A DNA stretch of 5,974 nt, taken from the NCBI GenBank assembly GCA_020052135.1, contig JAGVPS010000072.1, positions 1-5,974 of the forward strand, given 5' to 3'. The position numbers and the translations under genes are program-made. Below the pieces are notes generated by a model, which was not told the DNA's origin, did no database searches, and was given only the letters and a program-made list of their open reading frames with translations. The first letter of the stretch is position 1; each line of letters opens with the position of its first letter. The DNA is from Minisyncoccota bacterium (GTDB lineage Bacteria; Patescibacteriota; Minisyncoccia; UBA6257; 1-14-0-10-40-38). This document shows, piece by piece, positions 1 through 5,609 of the stretch.

Positions 1-284
1 ATAAGCCGACTCTTTGCCTTACTGATCTTTTCCTCATCGCCACCAGCGGTGAGGTAGTAGAAGGCAGCCAAAATGATAAAGATCGCGGCCAGTACGAGGA
101 GGAGCGTGAATATCCAGCTCAAGAATGTATTGATGATTCCAAGAATATCTTCAAACTTGCTGAATTTTTGTGTGGGGGGGATGACCTGCGTAGGGTTCTG
201 CGCCAACGCTCCCGAGCTCATCACGAGAAGTCCTGAAAAACCAAGAACTGCACCATAAGTGATTTTCTGTATGATAGATTTCAT
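1..284 (-). CDS. Pilin-like two-helix membrane protein (T4SS/VirB2-TrbC type), 3' end cut by window
   Basis: Only the first 94 codons are present; the frame stays open to the window edge. The ATG at 284-282 is followed by a signal peptide with a basic start (MKSIIQK), a hydrophobic core and a likely cleavage after ALA at residue 28. A short Pro/Gln-rich linker follows (about 29-40), then a strong membrane helix at about 52-78, then the charged loop TAGGDEEKISKAKSRL at 79-94. That loop has the same G-x-E-E-[KR]-[IV] core as the three pilin-like genes beside it. A second helix is expected beyond the edge. The architecture matches small VirB2/TrbC-like pilins and the T4SS-pilin family common in Patescibacteria; the family name is recalled, not searched. 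It is separated from the other pilins by 88 bases with its own promoter. No Shine-Dalgarno sequence lies close to the start. A 7-base C run falls in the linker (174-180). An alternative is a small channel or holin-like membrane protein. Confidence 0.75.
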   Translation of the reverse strand, partial: MKSIIQKITYGAVLGFSGLLVMSSGALAQNPTQVIPPTQKFSKFEDILGIINTFLSWIFTLLLVLAAIFIILAAFYYLTAGGDEEKISKAKSRL

Positions 285-339
285 ATAAATACGTATGTGT
301 TTTTTGTCTCGACCTTTCACCCGTTGGTTACTAGAGAAT

Positions 340-368
340 AGTATAGCGAAAGGAATGTATAGATTCAA
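340..368 (-). promoter_or_regulatory. Sigma70-type promoter for the fourth pilin gene
   Basis: Read on the minus strand, TTGAAT (368-363) and TATACT (345-340) are separated by exactly 17 bases. TATACT matches the -10 consensus at 5 of 6 positions and TTGAAT matches the -35 at 4 of 6, including TTGA. Transcription would begin near 332-334, leaving a leader of about 50 bases before the ATG at 284. The promoter sits just after the stop codon of the preceding pilin gene. No intrinsic terminator is visible between them, so read-through from the upstream operon remains possible. This is a sequence match only. Confidence 0.6.
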
Positions 369-372
369 TTAC

Positions 373-843
373 TTAGTGGGGACCGCCTGGGTATGGAAAC
401 CCTGCGCCCATTTCGGTTTGGTATTCATAGGGCGTGGTGTCAGGAACATTTACAGAACCCCCGCCTGATCCGGGGTTCACCAAGCCCCGAACCACAAACT
501 CTACAGAAGTTGCAGACAAGGCGATAGCGATCGCAACCGCCGCATAGATAAGCCTTCGCCGCGCTACCTGTATCTTTTCTTCACTGCCGTCAGCTGTAAG
601 AAACGCGAAAGCCGCAAGTATAATATAAATCGCGGCAAGAGCAATAAGCAAAGTAAGAGTCCACCCCAGAAGTTTGCCAAGCACATTCGTTACAAACTGG
701 CCAAACGTTGTGAATGAAGGAGCGGGGGGTTTTTCATATACCGTAAGAGCGCTCGCAAAAAAGGGAACAGTTAACAGTATGAGGAGCACGAGAACCATCG
801 CTGTGCATAATTTAGTTCCAGAGAAGAGATTTAATATCCGCAT
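373..843 (-). CDS. Pilin-like two-helix membrane protein with Gly/Pro-rich C-terminal tail
   Basis: This 156-residue protein has a basic start (MRILNLFSGTK), a hydrophobic signal segment at about 14-32 ending FFASA, and a Pro-rich linker (EKPPAPSF, 37-44). Membrane helix 1 is at about 59-82, the loop LTADGSEEKIQVARRRL is at 82-98, and membrane helix 2 is at about 99-120. The loop matches the G-x-E-E-K-[IV] core of the neighbouring pilins. An extracellular tail rich in Gly, Pro and Tyr (about 124-156) is specific to this copy. The mature part has no cysteine. The ATG at 843-841 was chosen because it follows a Shine-Dalgarno sequence (GGCGGAG) and begins a signal peptide. The frame stays open upstream to an ATG at 1050, but those 69 residues are His/Arg/Tyr-rich and lie out of frame over the preceding gene. 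The start overlaps that gene by 13 bases, suggesting translational coupling. Likely a surface or T4SS-type pilus subunit; exact role unknown. Confidence 0.78.
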   Translation of the reverse strand: MRILNLFSGTKLCTAMVLVLLILLTVPFFASALTVYEKPPAPSFTTFGQFVTNVLGKLLGWTLTLLIALAAIYIILAAFAFLTADGSEEKIQVARRRLIYAAVAIAIALSATSVEFVVRGLVNPGSGGGSVNVPDTTPYEYQTEMGAGFPYPGGPH

Positions 844-1244
844 ACTTTTTCTCCGCCTATATTTAGTAGTTCCTGAATAACGTATATGATGCCTGTGGCG
901 CTGAGGATTATCGCGAATCCCACCACCGTATAGATAATAGTGCGTTTGCCTGTAGCAACCTTTTCTTCGTTGCCTCCGGCAAACATAATCTGGAAGGCGC
1001 CGATAATGATCATGATTGCGGTAAGGGGGATGGCAATTGTAAAAAGCCATCCACCAATACGGCAGAGCACGTCGGGGATAGTTTGGTCACCAAGGGGATT
1101 TGGTAAAAATTGTGTAGGAGGCGCAGGGGTAACCGTGCTTCCTCCAGGCGTTGGCGCAGGGGTAACCGTACTGCCTCCTTGAGCAAAAACTTGAGTTCCT
1201 AAAAGTAGAAAAAATGCCCAGAGATATATTTTAAGGTGTTGCAT
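831..1244 (-). CDS. Pilin-like two-helix membrane protein with duplicated TVTPAP linker
   Basis: This 137-residue protein has a signal peptide at 1-21 (MQHLKIYLW start, cleavage likely after QVFA). Next comes a low-complexity Thr/Pro/Gly linker made of two 11-residue repeats (GGSTVTPAPTP then GGSTVTPAPPT, 23-44). Membrane helix 1 is at about 64-88, the loop FAGGNEEKVATGKRTI is at 88-103, and membrane helix 2 is at about 104-126. A short tail ends KVCGY. Cys61 before helix 1 and Cys135 after helix 2 could form an extracytoplasmic disulfide. The loop is the same G-x-E-E-K motif as in the neighbours. The ATG at 1244 begins the signal peptide and overlaps the upstream gene's stop by 14 bases. The upstream in-frame extension to 1328 is basic and overlies the previous gene, so it was rejected. 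The nearest purine-rich run (GAGG) is about 17 bases upstream, so initiation probably depends on coupling. Likely a pilus subunit of the T4SS-pilin type; not proven. Confidence 0.78.
   Translation of the reverse strand: MQHLKIYLWAFFLLLGTQVFAQGGSTVTPAPTPGGSTVTPAPPTQFLPNPLGDQTIPDVLCRIGGWLFTIAIPLTAIMIIIGAFQIMFAGGNEEKVATGKRTIIYTVVGFAIILSATGIIYVIQELLNIGGEKVCGY
851..857 (-). promoter_or_regulatory. Shine-Dalgarno site fixing the start at 843
   Basis: On the minus strand GGCGGAG lies with its GGAG seven bases before the ATG at 843. It is the only well-placed Shine-Dalgarno sequence before any of the six start codons visible in the window. It decides in favour of the 156-residue product over the long upstream extension of the same frame. 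It lies inside the 3' end of the preceding pilin gene. Confidence 0.65.
1121..1178 (-). repeat. Two direct copies of a 25-base unit, period 33, in a pilin linker
   Basis: The plus-strand segments 1121-1145 and 1154-1178 differ at only two bases and start 33 bases apart, exactly 11 codons. They encode the two GGSTVTPAP copies in the region after the signal peptide. The duplication keeps the reading frame, and the near-identity suggests a recent event. Confidence 0.85.
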
Positions 1245-1713
1245 TGATTTCTTGTATTTTTTCCTCGGCCTTATTTCCCGTAAGCGCAACGAAGATGGAG
1301 TTGATAATGAGATACGACCCCAAGGCAATCACAATGCCCCAGAGCGCAACCTGCATCATTTTTTTCGCGTGGCTTATTCGCTCCTCTCCGCCCGTTGCCC
1401 CTGAGATCATCATAACAAGACCCGCGTAAATAATCACGCCTACGGCAATGGGAATGACGATGAACGTGATATATTTAATAACTCTCTGGAGTAGTTTTTC
1501 AAAATCATCCAATCCGCAACCCGCTCCCCCTGGATTGAGATCCCCCTTCTTAATGTCGGCTTTTGTCGGATCGCAATATCCCTCCTCTCCCTCGCCGGGG
1601 ATAAAAGACGTTGGATTGTCACCCTCCGCAAATGCGTGACGAACATGCAATACATCCACTAAAGGAATAAGAACGATGAACAGGAGCGCGGCGAGCACGA
1701 GTAATTTCTTCAT
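1231..1713 (-). CDS. Pilin-like two-helix membrane protein with Cys-containing ectodomain
   Basis: This 160-residue protein is the first pilin of the operon. A signal peptide (MKKLLVLAALLF start, cleavage probably after HAFA at residue 29) is followed by a polar, acidic segment (about 30-70). That segment carries Cys47 and Cys66, a plausible disulfide pair, and ends in an amphipathic stretch at 68-79. Membrane helix 1 is at about 80-103, the loop SGATGGEERISHAKKMM is at 104-120, and membrane helix 2 is at about 121-145. The C-terminus is charged. The loop gives the shared [GA]-G-E-E-[KR]-I core, and the layout matches VirB2/TrbC-like and Patescibacterial T4SS pilins. The start lies 7 bases after the stop of the solute-binding gene; the spacer is mostly A and holds no Shine-Dalgarno sequence, so coupling to the upstream gene is likely. 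Its last 14 bases overlap the next pilin. Of the three complete copies it has the longest non-repetitive exported segment. Confidence 0.78.
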   Translation of the reverse strand: MKKLLVLAALLFIVLIPLVDVLHVRHAFAEGDNPTSFIPGEGEEGYCDPTKADIKKGDLNPGGAGCGLDDFEKLLQRVIKYITFIVIPIAVGVIIYAGLVMMISGATGGEERISHAKKMMQVALWGIVIALGSYLIINSIFVALTGNKAEEKIQEINATP

Positions 1714-1720
1714 ATTTTTT

Positions 1721-3010
1721 TTAAAGCCGTTTCAGATTTTGTTGCATGAGTGCGGACACCGCATCCTCTGCCTCGCGGAGCGCCTTGTCTAATGTTTTCT
1801 GGCCTGCGAGCACCATCTCAATCATACTTGAGAATATGGCATCAATGGCAGTGCTGTCTACCTGCGGCCAGGAACGGGCTATAAGGATCTGGCTCGCAAA
1901 TGGCCCAAGCTCCGGGTCCTTATTTGCCGCGTCAAAAAGCGACTGTGTGAGTAGGGCGGGAATGCGACGAGCGGCGGTAGTATATTGCTTCACTGCGGTC
2001 GGGTTTGTGGTTGCGCCCTTGATAAAGTTCCATGCAGATTGCGGGCGCGCGGAGCGGTTTGAGACTGCCAATCCCCAATAGTTTGCATACGAAACCTTTT
2101 GTGAAGCGCCCGCAAGCTGTGGCAGGGGAGCCACGGCAAATTTTAGAAACGGATTTTTTTCCTTGAGCAGTGGAATCTGGTAGGCATAGCCGAGCATCAT
2201 TGAGACCGTGCCGTCGGCAAACCCATCGATGGAATTTTTAAAATTATCGCTCCAGGTGTAATACGTGTTTGAAGAGTTTCCAAATTTTGTATAAAACGCG
2301 AGCGTGTCTTTCCCGGTCGCGGCAAAGGTCGCGCGCGAGAAGTCGGGAGCAACCATGGGAACGCCTGCCTGAAGCATAATAGCGGAGAGGATATCCGTGG
2401 CCCGGTTAACATTCCGATTTGATCCGCCCATTGCCGCCGCGGCGCGCTGGATTTTCCCGGACGCATCAAGCTCGCGCAAGCGGGGGATAAGCTCCTGGAA
2501 GTCTGTCCAGGTAGCAGGAGGAAACGCGATATTTGCACTGTCAAAGTGATCCTTGTTATAGAAGAGCGCGAGCGTATCTATATAAAGGGGAAGAGCGTAA
2601 ATAGCTCCATCCGGAGCAAAGTCCTGACGCACGACCGTTGGAAAACTTTTTTGGAAGTCGGTGAAGGAGATCTGCTCATCCGATGCGGGCACGAGCTTGT
2701 CAAAGTGTTTTGGAAGCCAGCTCGAATGAATCATAAATACATCAGGTCCCTTTCCCGCGGCCAAGGCGTTAATGAGATTCGTTTCATATGATGAAACGTC
2801 GAACGAACGATAGGTTGTCGTATACTGCGGCCCCATGGCGCTTGAGATAAGGCCGAAGGTTTCTGGTGTATCAAAAACTCCCCACACCGTAAGTGGAACC
2901 GGGGGCGATGTTTTTGCGCGAAGACCCGGAAGCACACCGGTAAAAAGCAATACCAGAATTACTCCTATAACGAATACTGCGCCGATGATGATGAGCCGGG
3001 AGCGAGGCAT
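1721..3010 (-). CDS. Family 1 extracellular solute-binding protein, membrane-anchored
   Basis: This 429-residue protein has the periplasmic-binding fold of ABC importers for sugars and related solutes. Residues 6-30 form one hydrophobic segment followed by Arg-Ala-Lys. There is no lipobox cysteine and no cysteine anywhere, so it is anchored by a helix or cleaved rather than lipidated. Family marks in order: strand TVWGVFDTPE (41-50), GKGPDVFMI (86-94), YALPLYIDTLALFYNKDHF (138-156), the PATWTDFQEL hinge segment (165-174), DGTVSMMLGY (266-275), YWGLAV (311-316) before SAWNFIKGATT (325-335), and a C-terminal helix at 404-429. Length is normal for the family. The ligand cannot be read from the sequence. 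No permease or ATPase gene lies in the window; three pilin genes follow after 7 bases instead. The ATG at 3010 is the first in frame and has no Shine-Dalgarno sequence. A heptad palindrome ends three bases upstream of it. Confidence 0.88.
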   Translation of the reverse strand: MPRSRLIIIGAVFVIGVILVLLFTGVLPGLRAKTSPPVPLTVWGVFDTPETFGLISSAMGPQYTTTYRSFDVSSYETNLINALAAGKGPDVFMIHSSWLPKHFDKLVPASDEQISFTDFQKSFPTVVRQDFAPDGAIYALPLYIDTLALFYNKDHFDSANIAFPPATWTDFQELIPRLRELDASGKIQRAAAAMGGSNRNVNRATDILSAIMLQAGVPMVAPDFSRATFAATGKDTLAFYTKFGNSSNTYYTWSDNFKNSIDGFADGTVSMMLGYAYQIPLLKEKNPFLKFAVAPLPQLAGASQKVSYANYWGLAVSNRSARPQSAWNFIKGATTNPTAVKQYTTAARRIPALLTQSLFDAANKDPELGPFASQILIARSWPQVDSTAIDAIFSSMIEMVLAGQKTLDKALREAEDAVSALMQQNLKRL

Positions 3011-3013
3011 ATG

Positions 3014-3100
3014 AGTAATTAGTAAATGGTAATCGGTAATTAGAAACTGGAAAGATTACAAATACATTGTACCAATTACTGGTTGCCAATTACCAGTTAC
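3014..3100. repeat. Intergenic palindrome built from GTAATTG-like 7-base units
   Basis: Almost the whole 94-base gap between gyrA and the solute-binding gene is heptad-periodic. The plus-strand arm (3014-3055) reads AGTAATT, AGTAAAT, GGTAATC, GGTAATT, AGAAACT, GGAAAGA. The minus-strand arm (3100-3066) reads GTAACTG, GTAATTG, GCAACCA, GTAATTG, GTACAAT. The arms therefore point inward at each other. Aligning 3015-3042 with the complement of 3100-3073 gives 21 of 28 paired positions around a loop of about 30 bases. Repeat decay increases toward the centre. It could be a non-autonomous mobile palindrome, a protein-binding array, or an RNA hairpin separating gyrA from the next operon. It has no U-tract, so it is not a standard intrinsic terminator. 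Confidence 0.8.
3061..3089 (-). promoter_or_regulatory. Weak candidate promoter inside the heptad palindrome
   Basis: The operon starting at 3010 needs either read-through from gyrA or a promoter in this gap. On the minus strand TTGGCA (3089-3084, 5 of 6 to -35) stands 17 bases before TGTATT (3066-3061, 4 of 6 but lacking the important second-position A). A better -10-like hexamer, TACAAT (3071-3066), has no good -35 at the right distance. These matches could be chance products of an AT-rich repeat. Confidence 0.22.
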
Positions 3101-3104
3101 TTTT

Positions 3105-5594
3105 TTAAAGGCAGATCACCCCGATCAGCTTATCTCCCGGATTTAAAGTCATTACTTTGACGCCCTGGGTTGCGCGGCTTGCGACGCGGACATCCTTCAG
3201 CTCTGTTTTGATAATCTGTCCTTTGGCGGAAAGCGCGAGAATTTCTTCAGTGCCATCCACAAGGTGAGCAGACATAACCTGGCCTGTTTTCGAGGTTACT
3301 TTTGCCGTTTTTATACCCGATCCGCCGCGGCTCTGGAGGCGGTATTCGGAAAGAGGCGTTTGTTTCCCAAAACCGTTCGCCATGAGGACCAAGAGGCGCG
3401 TACCCGCTTTTCCTTTTTCGGTTTTTTGCATGGCAATTGAAACGATGTCCATCGAGCTCACCACATCGGCTCCCTTCAAGCGAATCGCGCGGACGCCTGA
3501 CGCGCCGCGACCCATGGCGCGAATCTGAGATTCTTTGAAGCGGATAGATTGACCGCCTGCGGTTGTGATAACCACGTGGTCATCGCCGCTTGAGATGTTA
3601 ACCCAGCGGAGCAGATCTCCTTTTTTGAGTTTGATCGCGATAATGCCGGTGCGGCGGACGTTTTTGAAGTCGAGAAGGGCGGTTTTTTTGATCATGCCAC
3701 GCGAGGTCAGCATAGTGAGATAGCGCGCGCCTTCAGCAGTTTGTTCCTTGGTACTTTCGGGATATGCCACAATCGCATTCACTTTTTCATCCGAGGGAAT
3801 CTCGAGGAAATTTTGCACGGGCCTGCCCTTAGCCGTGCGCGAGCCGGCAGGTATTTCCCATACCTTAGTCTGGAACACTCGGCCGCGATCCGTAAAGAAT
3901 AGAATATTGTCGTGCGTGGAGGCGCCCAAAAGGTGCGTTAAGAAATCTTCATCAGCAACATCAGAGCCGATGAGTCCCTTGCCTCCGCGCTTTTGACTCT
4001 TAAATGTGCCGGGGGGCAACCGCTTGATATACCCGGACGCTGAGAAGGTAATGACCGTTTCTTCCTGGGGGATGAGGTCCTCCTCCTTAAACTCCTTGAG
4101 TCCTGAGGCAACCACGCGCGTACGGCGCAGATCGGCATATTTAGTTTTCACAGCCCCGAGTTCTTCTTTAATAACCTTCAAAATTTTTGCGGGAGATTTG
4201 AGCAGGAGCTCCAATTCCTCAATGAGTTTCCGTTTTTCCTTCAGCTCATTCTCTATTTTTTGTTGTTCCAAGGCCGCAAGCGTCTGCAAGCGCATGTCGA
4301 GAATCGCGTTTGCCTGCATCTCTGAAAGTTTAAAACCAGCCATCAAGTTCTTCCGGGCATCGTCCCGGTCTTCTGATTTTTTGATAGTTGCGATAATTCG
4401 ATCAATTGCAGAAAGCGCCCTCGCCAAGCCCTCCAAAATATGAGCTCGTTCTTTGGCGCGCTTTAATTCAAACTCCCCGCGCCTACGAACCACCACTTTT
4501 CGATGTTCAATGTACGCTTCAAGCACGTCCTTTATGGAAAGCACCTGCGGTCGGATGCCGTCCGAAAGCGCCAGCATATTTAAATGGAAATCTTTTTGAA
4601 GATCGGTGTGGTTATAGAGCTGGTTTAATATTTTCTGGGGCGCCGCATCGTTTTTAAGTTCAATCACGATGCGAAGGCCATCTTTATCGGATTCATCGCG
4701 GATATCGCGGATGCCCTCGACTCTTTTCTCTTGCACTAGTTCCGCCATTTTTATAATGAGCTCGGATTTATTTACCTGATAAGGAATTTCGGAAATAATG
4801 ATGTCAAACCCGCCCGAACGACCAGACCGTTCTGGCGAGTTCTTGGATCCTTTTCGCTCTTCAACTTCCGCAACCGCGCGCATAGTCATAGAGCCCCGTC
4901 CTGTCGCATAGCTCTCCGCGATCGCTTTCTTGTCGTAAATAATCCCGCCGGTTGGGAAGTCGGGTCCTTGGATAAACTGCATGAGATCAAGCGGGGATGC
5001 TTTTGGGTTCTCCATTAGATGGAACGTAGCATCAACAACTTCGCCGAGATTATGAGGGGGAATATTGGTTGCCATGCCGACCGCGATACCGACCGCGCCG
5101 TTTAAAAGAAGTCCGGGAATGCCCGCGGGAAGCACCTTTGGTTCTTTACGAGAACCATCGTAGTTTGGTTGCCAGTCCACTGTTTCTTTCTCGAGGTCGG
5201 TTAAGAGCTCTGCGGAAATTTTTGAAAGTTTCGTTTCGGTGTACCGCATTGCCGCCGCGTTGTCTCCGTCAATAGATCCCCAGTTGCCTTGGCCGATGAC
5301 AAGCGGGTAGCGGAGCGAAAAGTCCTGCGCCATGCGGACAAGCGTGTCGTAAATAGCCGAATCGCCGTGCGGGTGGTATCGCCCCATGACTTCGCCGACG
5401 ACATTTGCCGATTTACTGAGCTTTGCGTCCGCGGTGCGACCCGACTCCCACATAGCCCAAAGAATGCGGCGTTGTACCGGCTTCAAGCCGTCGCGCACGT
5501 CCGGGAGCGCGCGGGACACGATCACTGACATTGCGTAGTCAAGGTAAGATTCTTGCAGTTCAGCGGTAATCTCCCTCTTCTCAATATTAGGCAT
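3105..5594 (-). CDS. gyrA: DNA gyrase subunit A
   Basis: This 829-residue cytoplasmic enzyme is the DNA-cleaving subunit of A2B2 gyrase, which introduces negative supercoils using GyrB's ATPase. The breakage-reunion domain shows AAMRYTE with catalytic Tyr118 and Arg117, and GIAVGMATNIPPHN with the DNA-intercalating Ile170. The quinolone region HPHGDSAIYD (74-83) keeps Ser79 and Asp83, equivalent to E. coli Ser83 and Asp87, so no classic resistance change is present. A coiled coil follows at about 360-490. Six C-terminal beta-pinwheel blades begin near 511, 561, 624, 672, 732 and 783. The GyrA box is QKRGGKG (534-540), one residue from the usual QRRGGKG, which supports GyrA over ParC. There is no acidic tail; the protein ends just after blade six. 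An unusual Ser/Gly/Arg-rich stretch at 246-262 holds a DNA palindrome. The ATG lies 15 bases after the upstream gene and has no Shine-Dalgarno sequence. No gyrB lies in the window. Confidence 0.98.
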   Translation of the reverse strand: MPNIEKREITAELQESYLDYAMSVIVSRALPDVRDGLKPVQRRILWAMWESGRTADAKLSKSANVVGEVMGRYHPHGDSAIYDTLVRMAQDFSLRYPLVIGQGNWGSIDGDNAAAMRYTETKLSKISAELLTDLEKETVDWQPNYDGSRKEPKVLPAGIPGLLLNGAVGIAVGMATNIPPHNLGEVVDATFHLMENPKASPLDLMQFIQGPDFPTGGIIYDKKAIAESYATGRGSMTMRAVAEVEERKGSKNSPERSGRSGGFDIIISEIPYQVNKSELIIKMAELVQEKRVEGIRDIRDESDKDGLRIVIELKNDAAPQKILNQLYNHTDLQKDFHLNMLALSDGIRPQVLSIKDVLEAYIEHRKVVVRRRGEFELKRAKERAHILEGLARALSAIDRIIATIKKSEDRDDARKNLMAGFKLSEMQANAILDMRLQTLAALEQQKIENELKEKRKLIEELELLLKSPAKILKVIKEELGAVKTKYADLRRTRVVASGLKEFKEEDLIPQEETVITFSASGYIKRLPPGTFKSQKRGGKGLIGSDVADEDFLTHLLGASTHDNILFFTDRGRVFQTKVWEIPAGSRTAKGRPVQNFLEIPSDEKVNAIVAYPESTKEQTAEGARYLTMLTSRGMIKKTALLDFKNVRRTGIIAIKLKKGDLLRWVNISSGDDHVVITTAGGQSIRFKESQIRAMGRGASGVRAIRLKGADVVSSMDIVSIAMQKTEKGKAGTRLLVLMANGFGKQTPLSEYRLQSRGGSGIKTAKVTSKTGQVMSAHLVDGTEEILALSAKGQIIKTELKDVRVASRATQGVKVMTLNPGDKLIGVICL
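4816..4842. repeat. 27-base interrupted palindrome inside gyrA, at a low-complexity insertion
   Basis: On the plus strand GAAC (4816-4819) pairs with GTTC (4839-4842), and CCAGA (4822-4826) pairs with TCTGG (4831-4835) around the loop CCGT. Two bases on one side and three on the other remain unpaired. On the coding strand the segment encodes the middle of KNSPERSGRSGG (about residues 251-262). From memory of the family, other GyrA proteins have a much shorter link here between the EVEE and EIPYQVNK motifs. It therefore looks like a small in-frame insertion. The palindrome is certain; the insertion reading is inference. Confidence 0.55.
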
Positions 5595-5609
5595 AGTAGA
5601 AATAGAAAA

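Noticed and set aside
289..296. Palindrome ATACGTAT just before the fourth pilin start as an operator
   Set aside because: Eight-base palindromes are common in AT-rich leaders and nothing else supports regulator binding here.
844..1050. Upstream in-frame extension of the 843-373 pilin gene to an ATG at 1050
   Set aside because: The extra 69 residues are His/Arg/Tyr-rich, overlie the previous gene out of frame and would bury the signal peptide. The ATG at 843 has a Shine-Dalgarno site.
1245..1328. Upstream in-frame extension of the 1244-831 pilin gene to an ATG at 1328
   Set aside because: The 28 extra residues are basic and lie over the membrane helix region of the previous gene in another frame. 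The signal peptide begins at 1244.
2780..2798. Perfect 8-base inverted repeat with a 3-base loop inside the solute-binding gene
   Set aside because: One such repeat is expected by chance at roughly this window size. It encodes an ordinary SSYETN segment with no sign of insertion.
3014..3100. CRISPR array or intrinsic terminator in the gyrA downstream gap
   Set aside because: Units are 7 bases with no spacers and face opposite directions, and there is no U-tract after a GC-rich stem.
4006..4443. Plus-strand open frame of 145 codons opposite gyrA, and similar ones elsewhere
   Set aside because: It is Ser-rich low-complexity antisense of the gyrA coiled-coil region and shows no domain. All other plus-strand frames are likewise shadows of minus-strand genes.
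5346..5360. Quinolone resistance change in gyrA
   Set aside because: Ser79 and Asp83 (E. coli Ser83 and Asp87 equivalents) are both the sensitive-type residues.
3105..5594. Topoisomerase IV subunit A (ParC) instead of GyrA
   Set aside because: A near-canonical GyrA box (QKRGGKG) and six pinwheel blades favour gyrase A.
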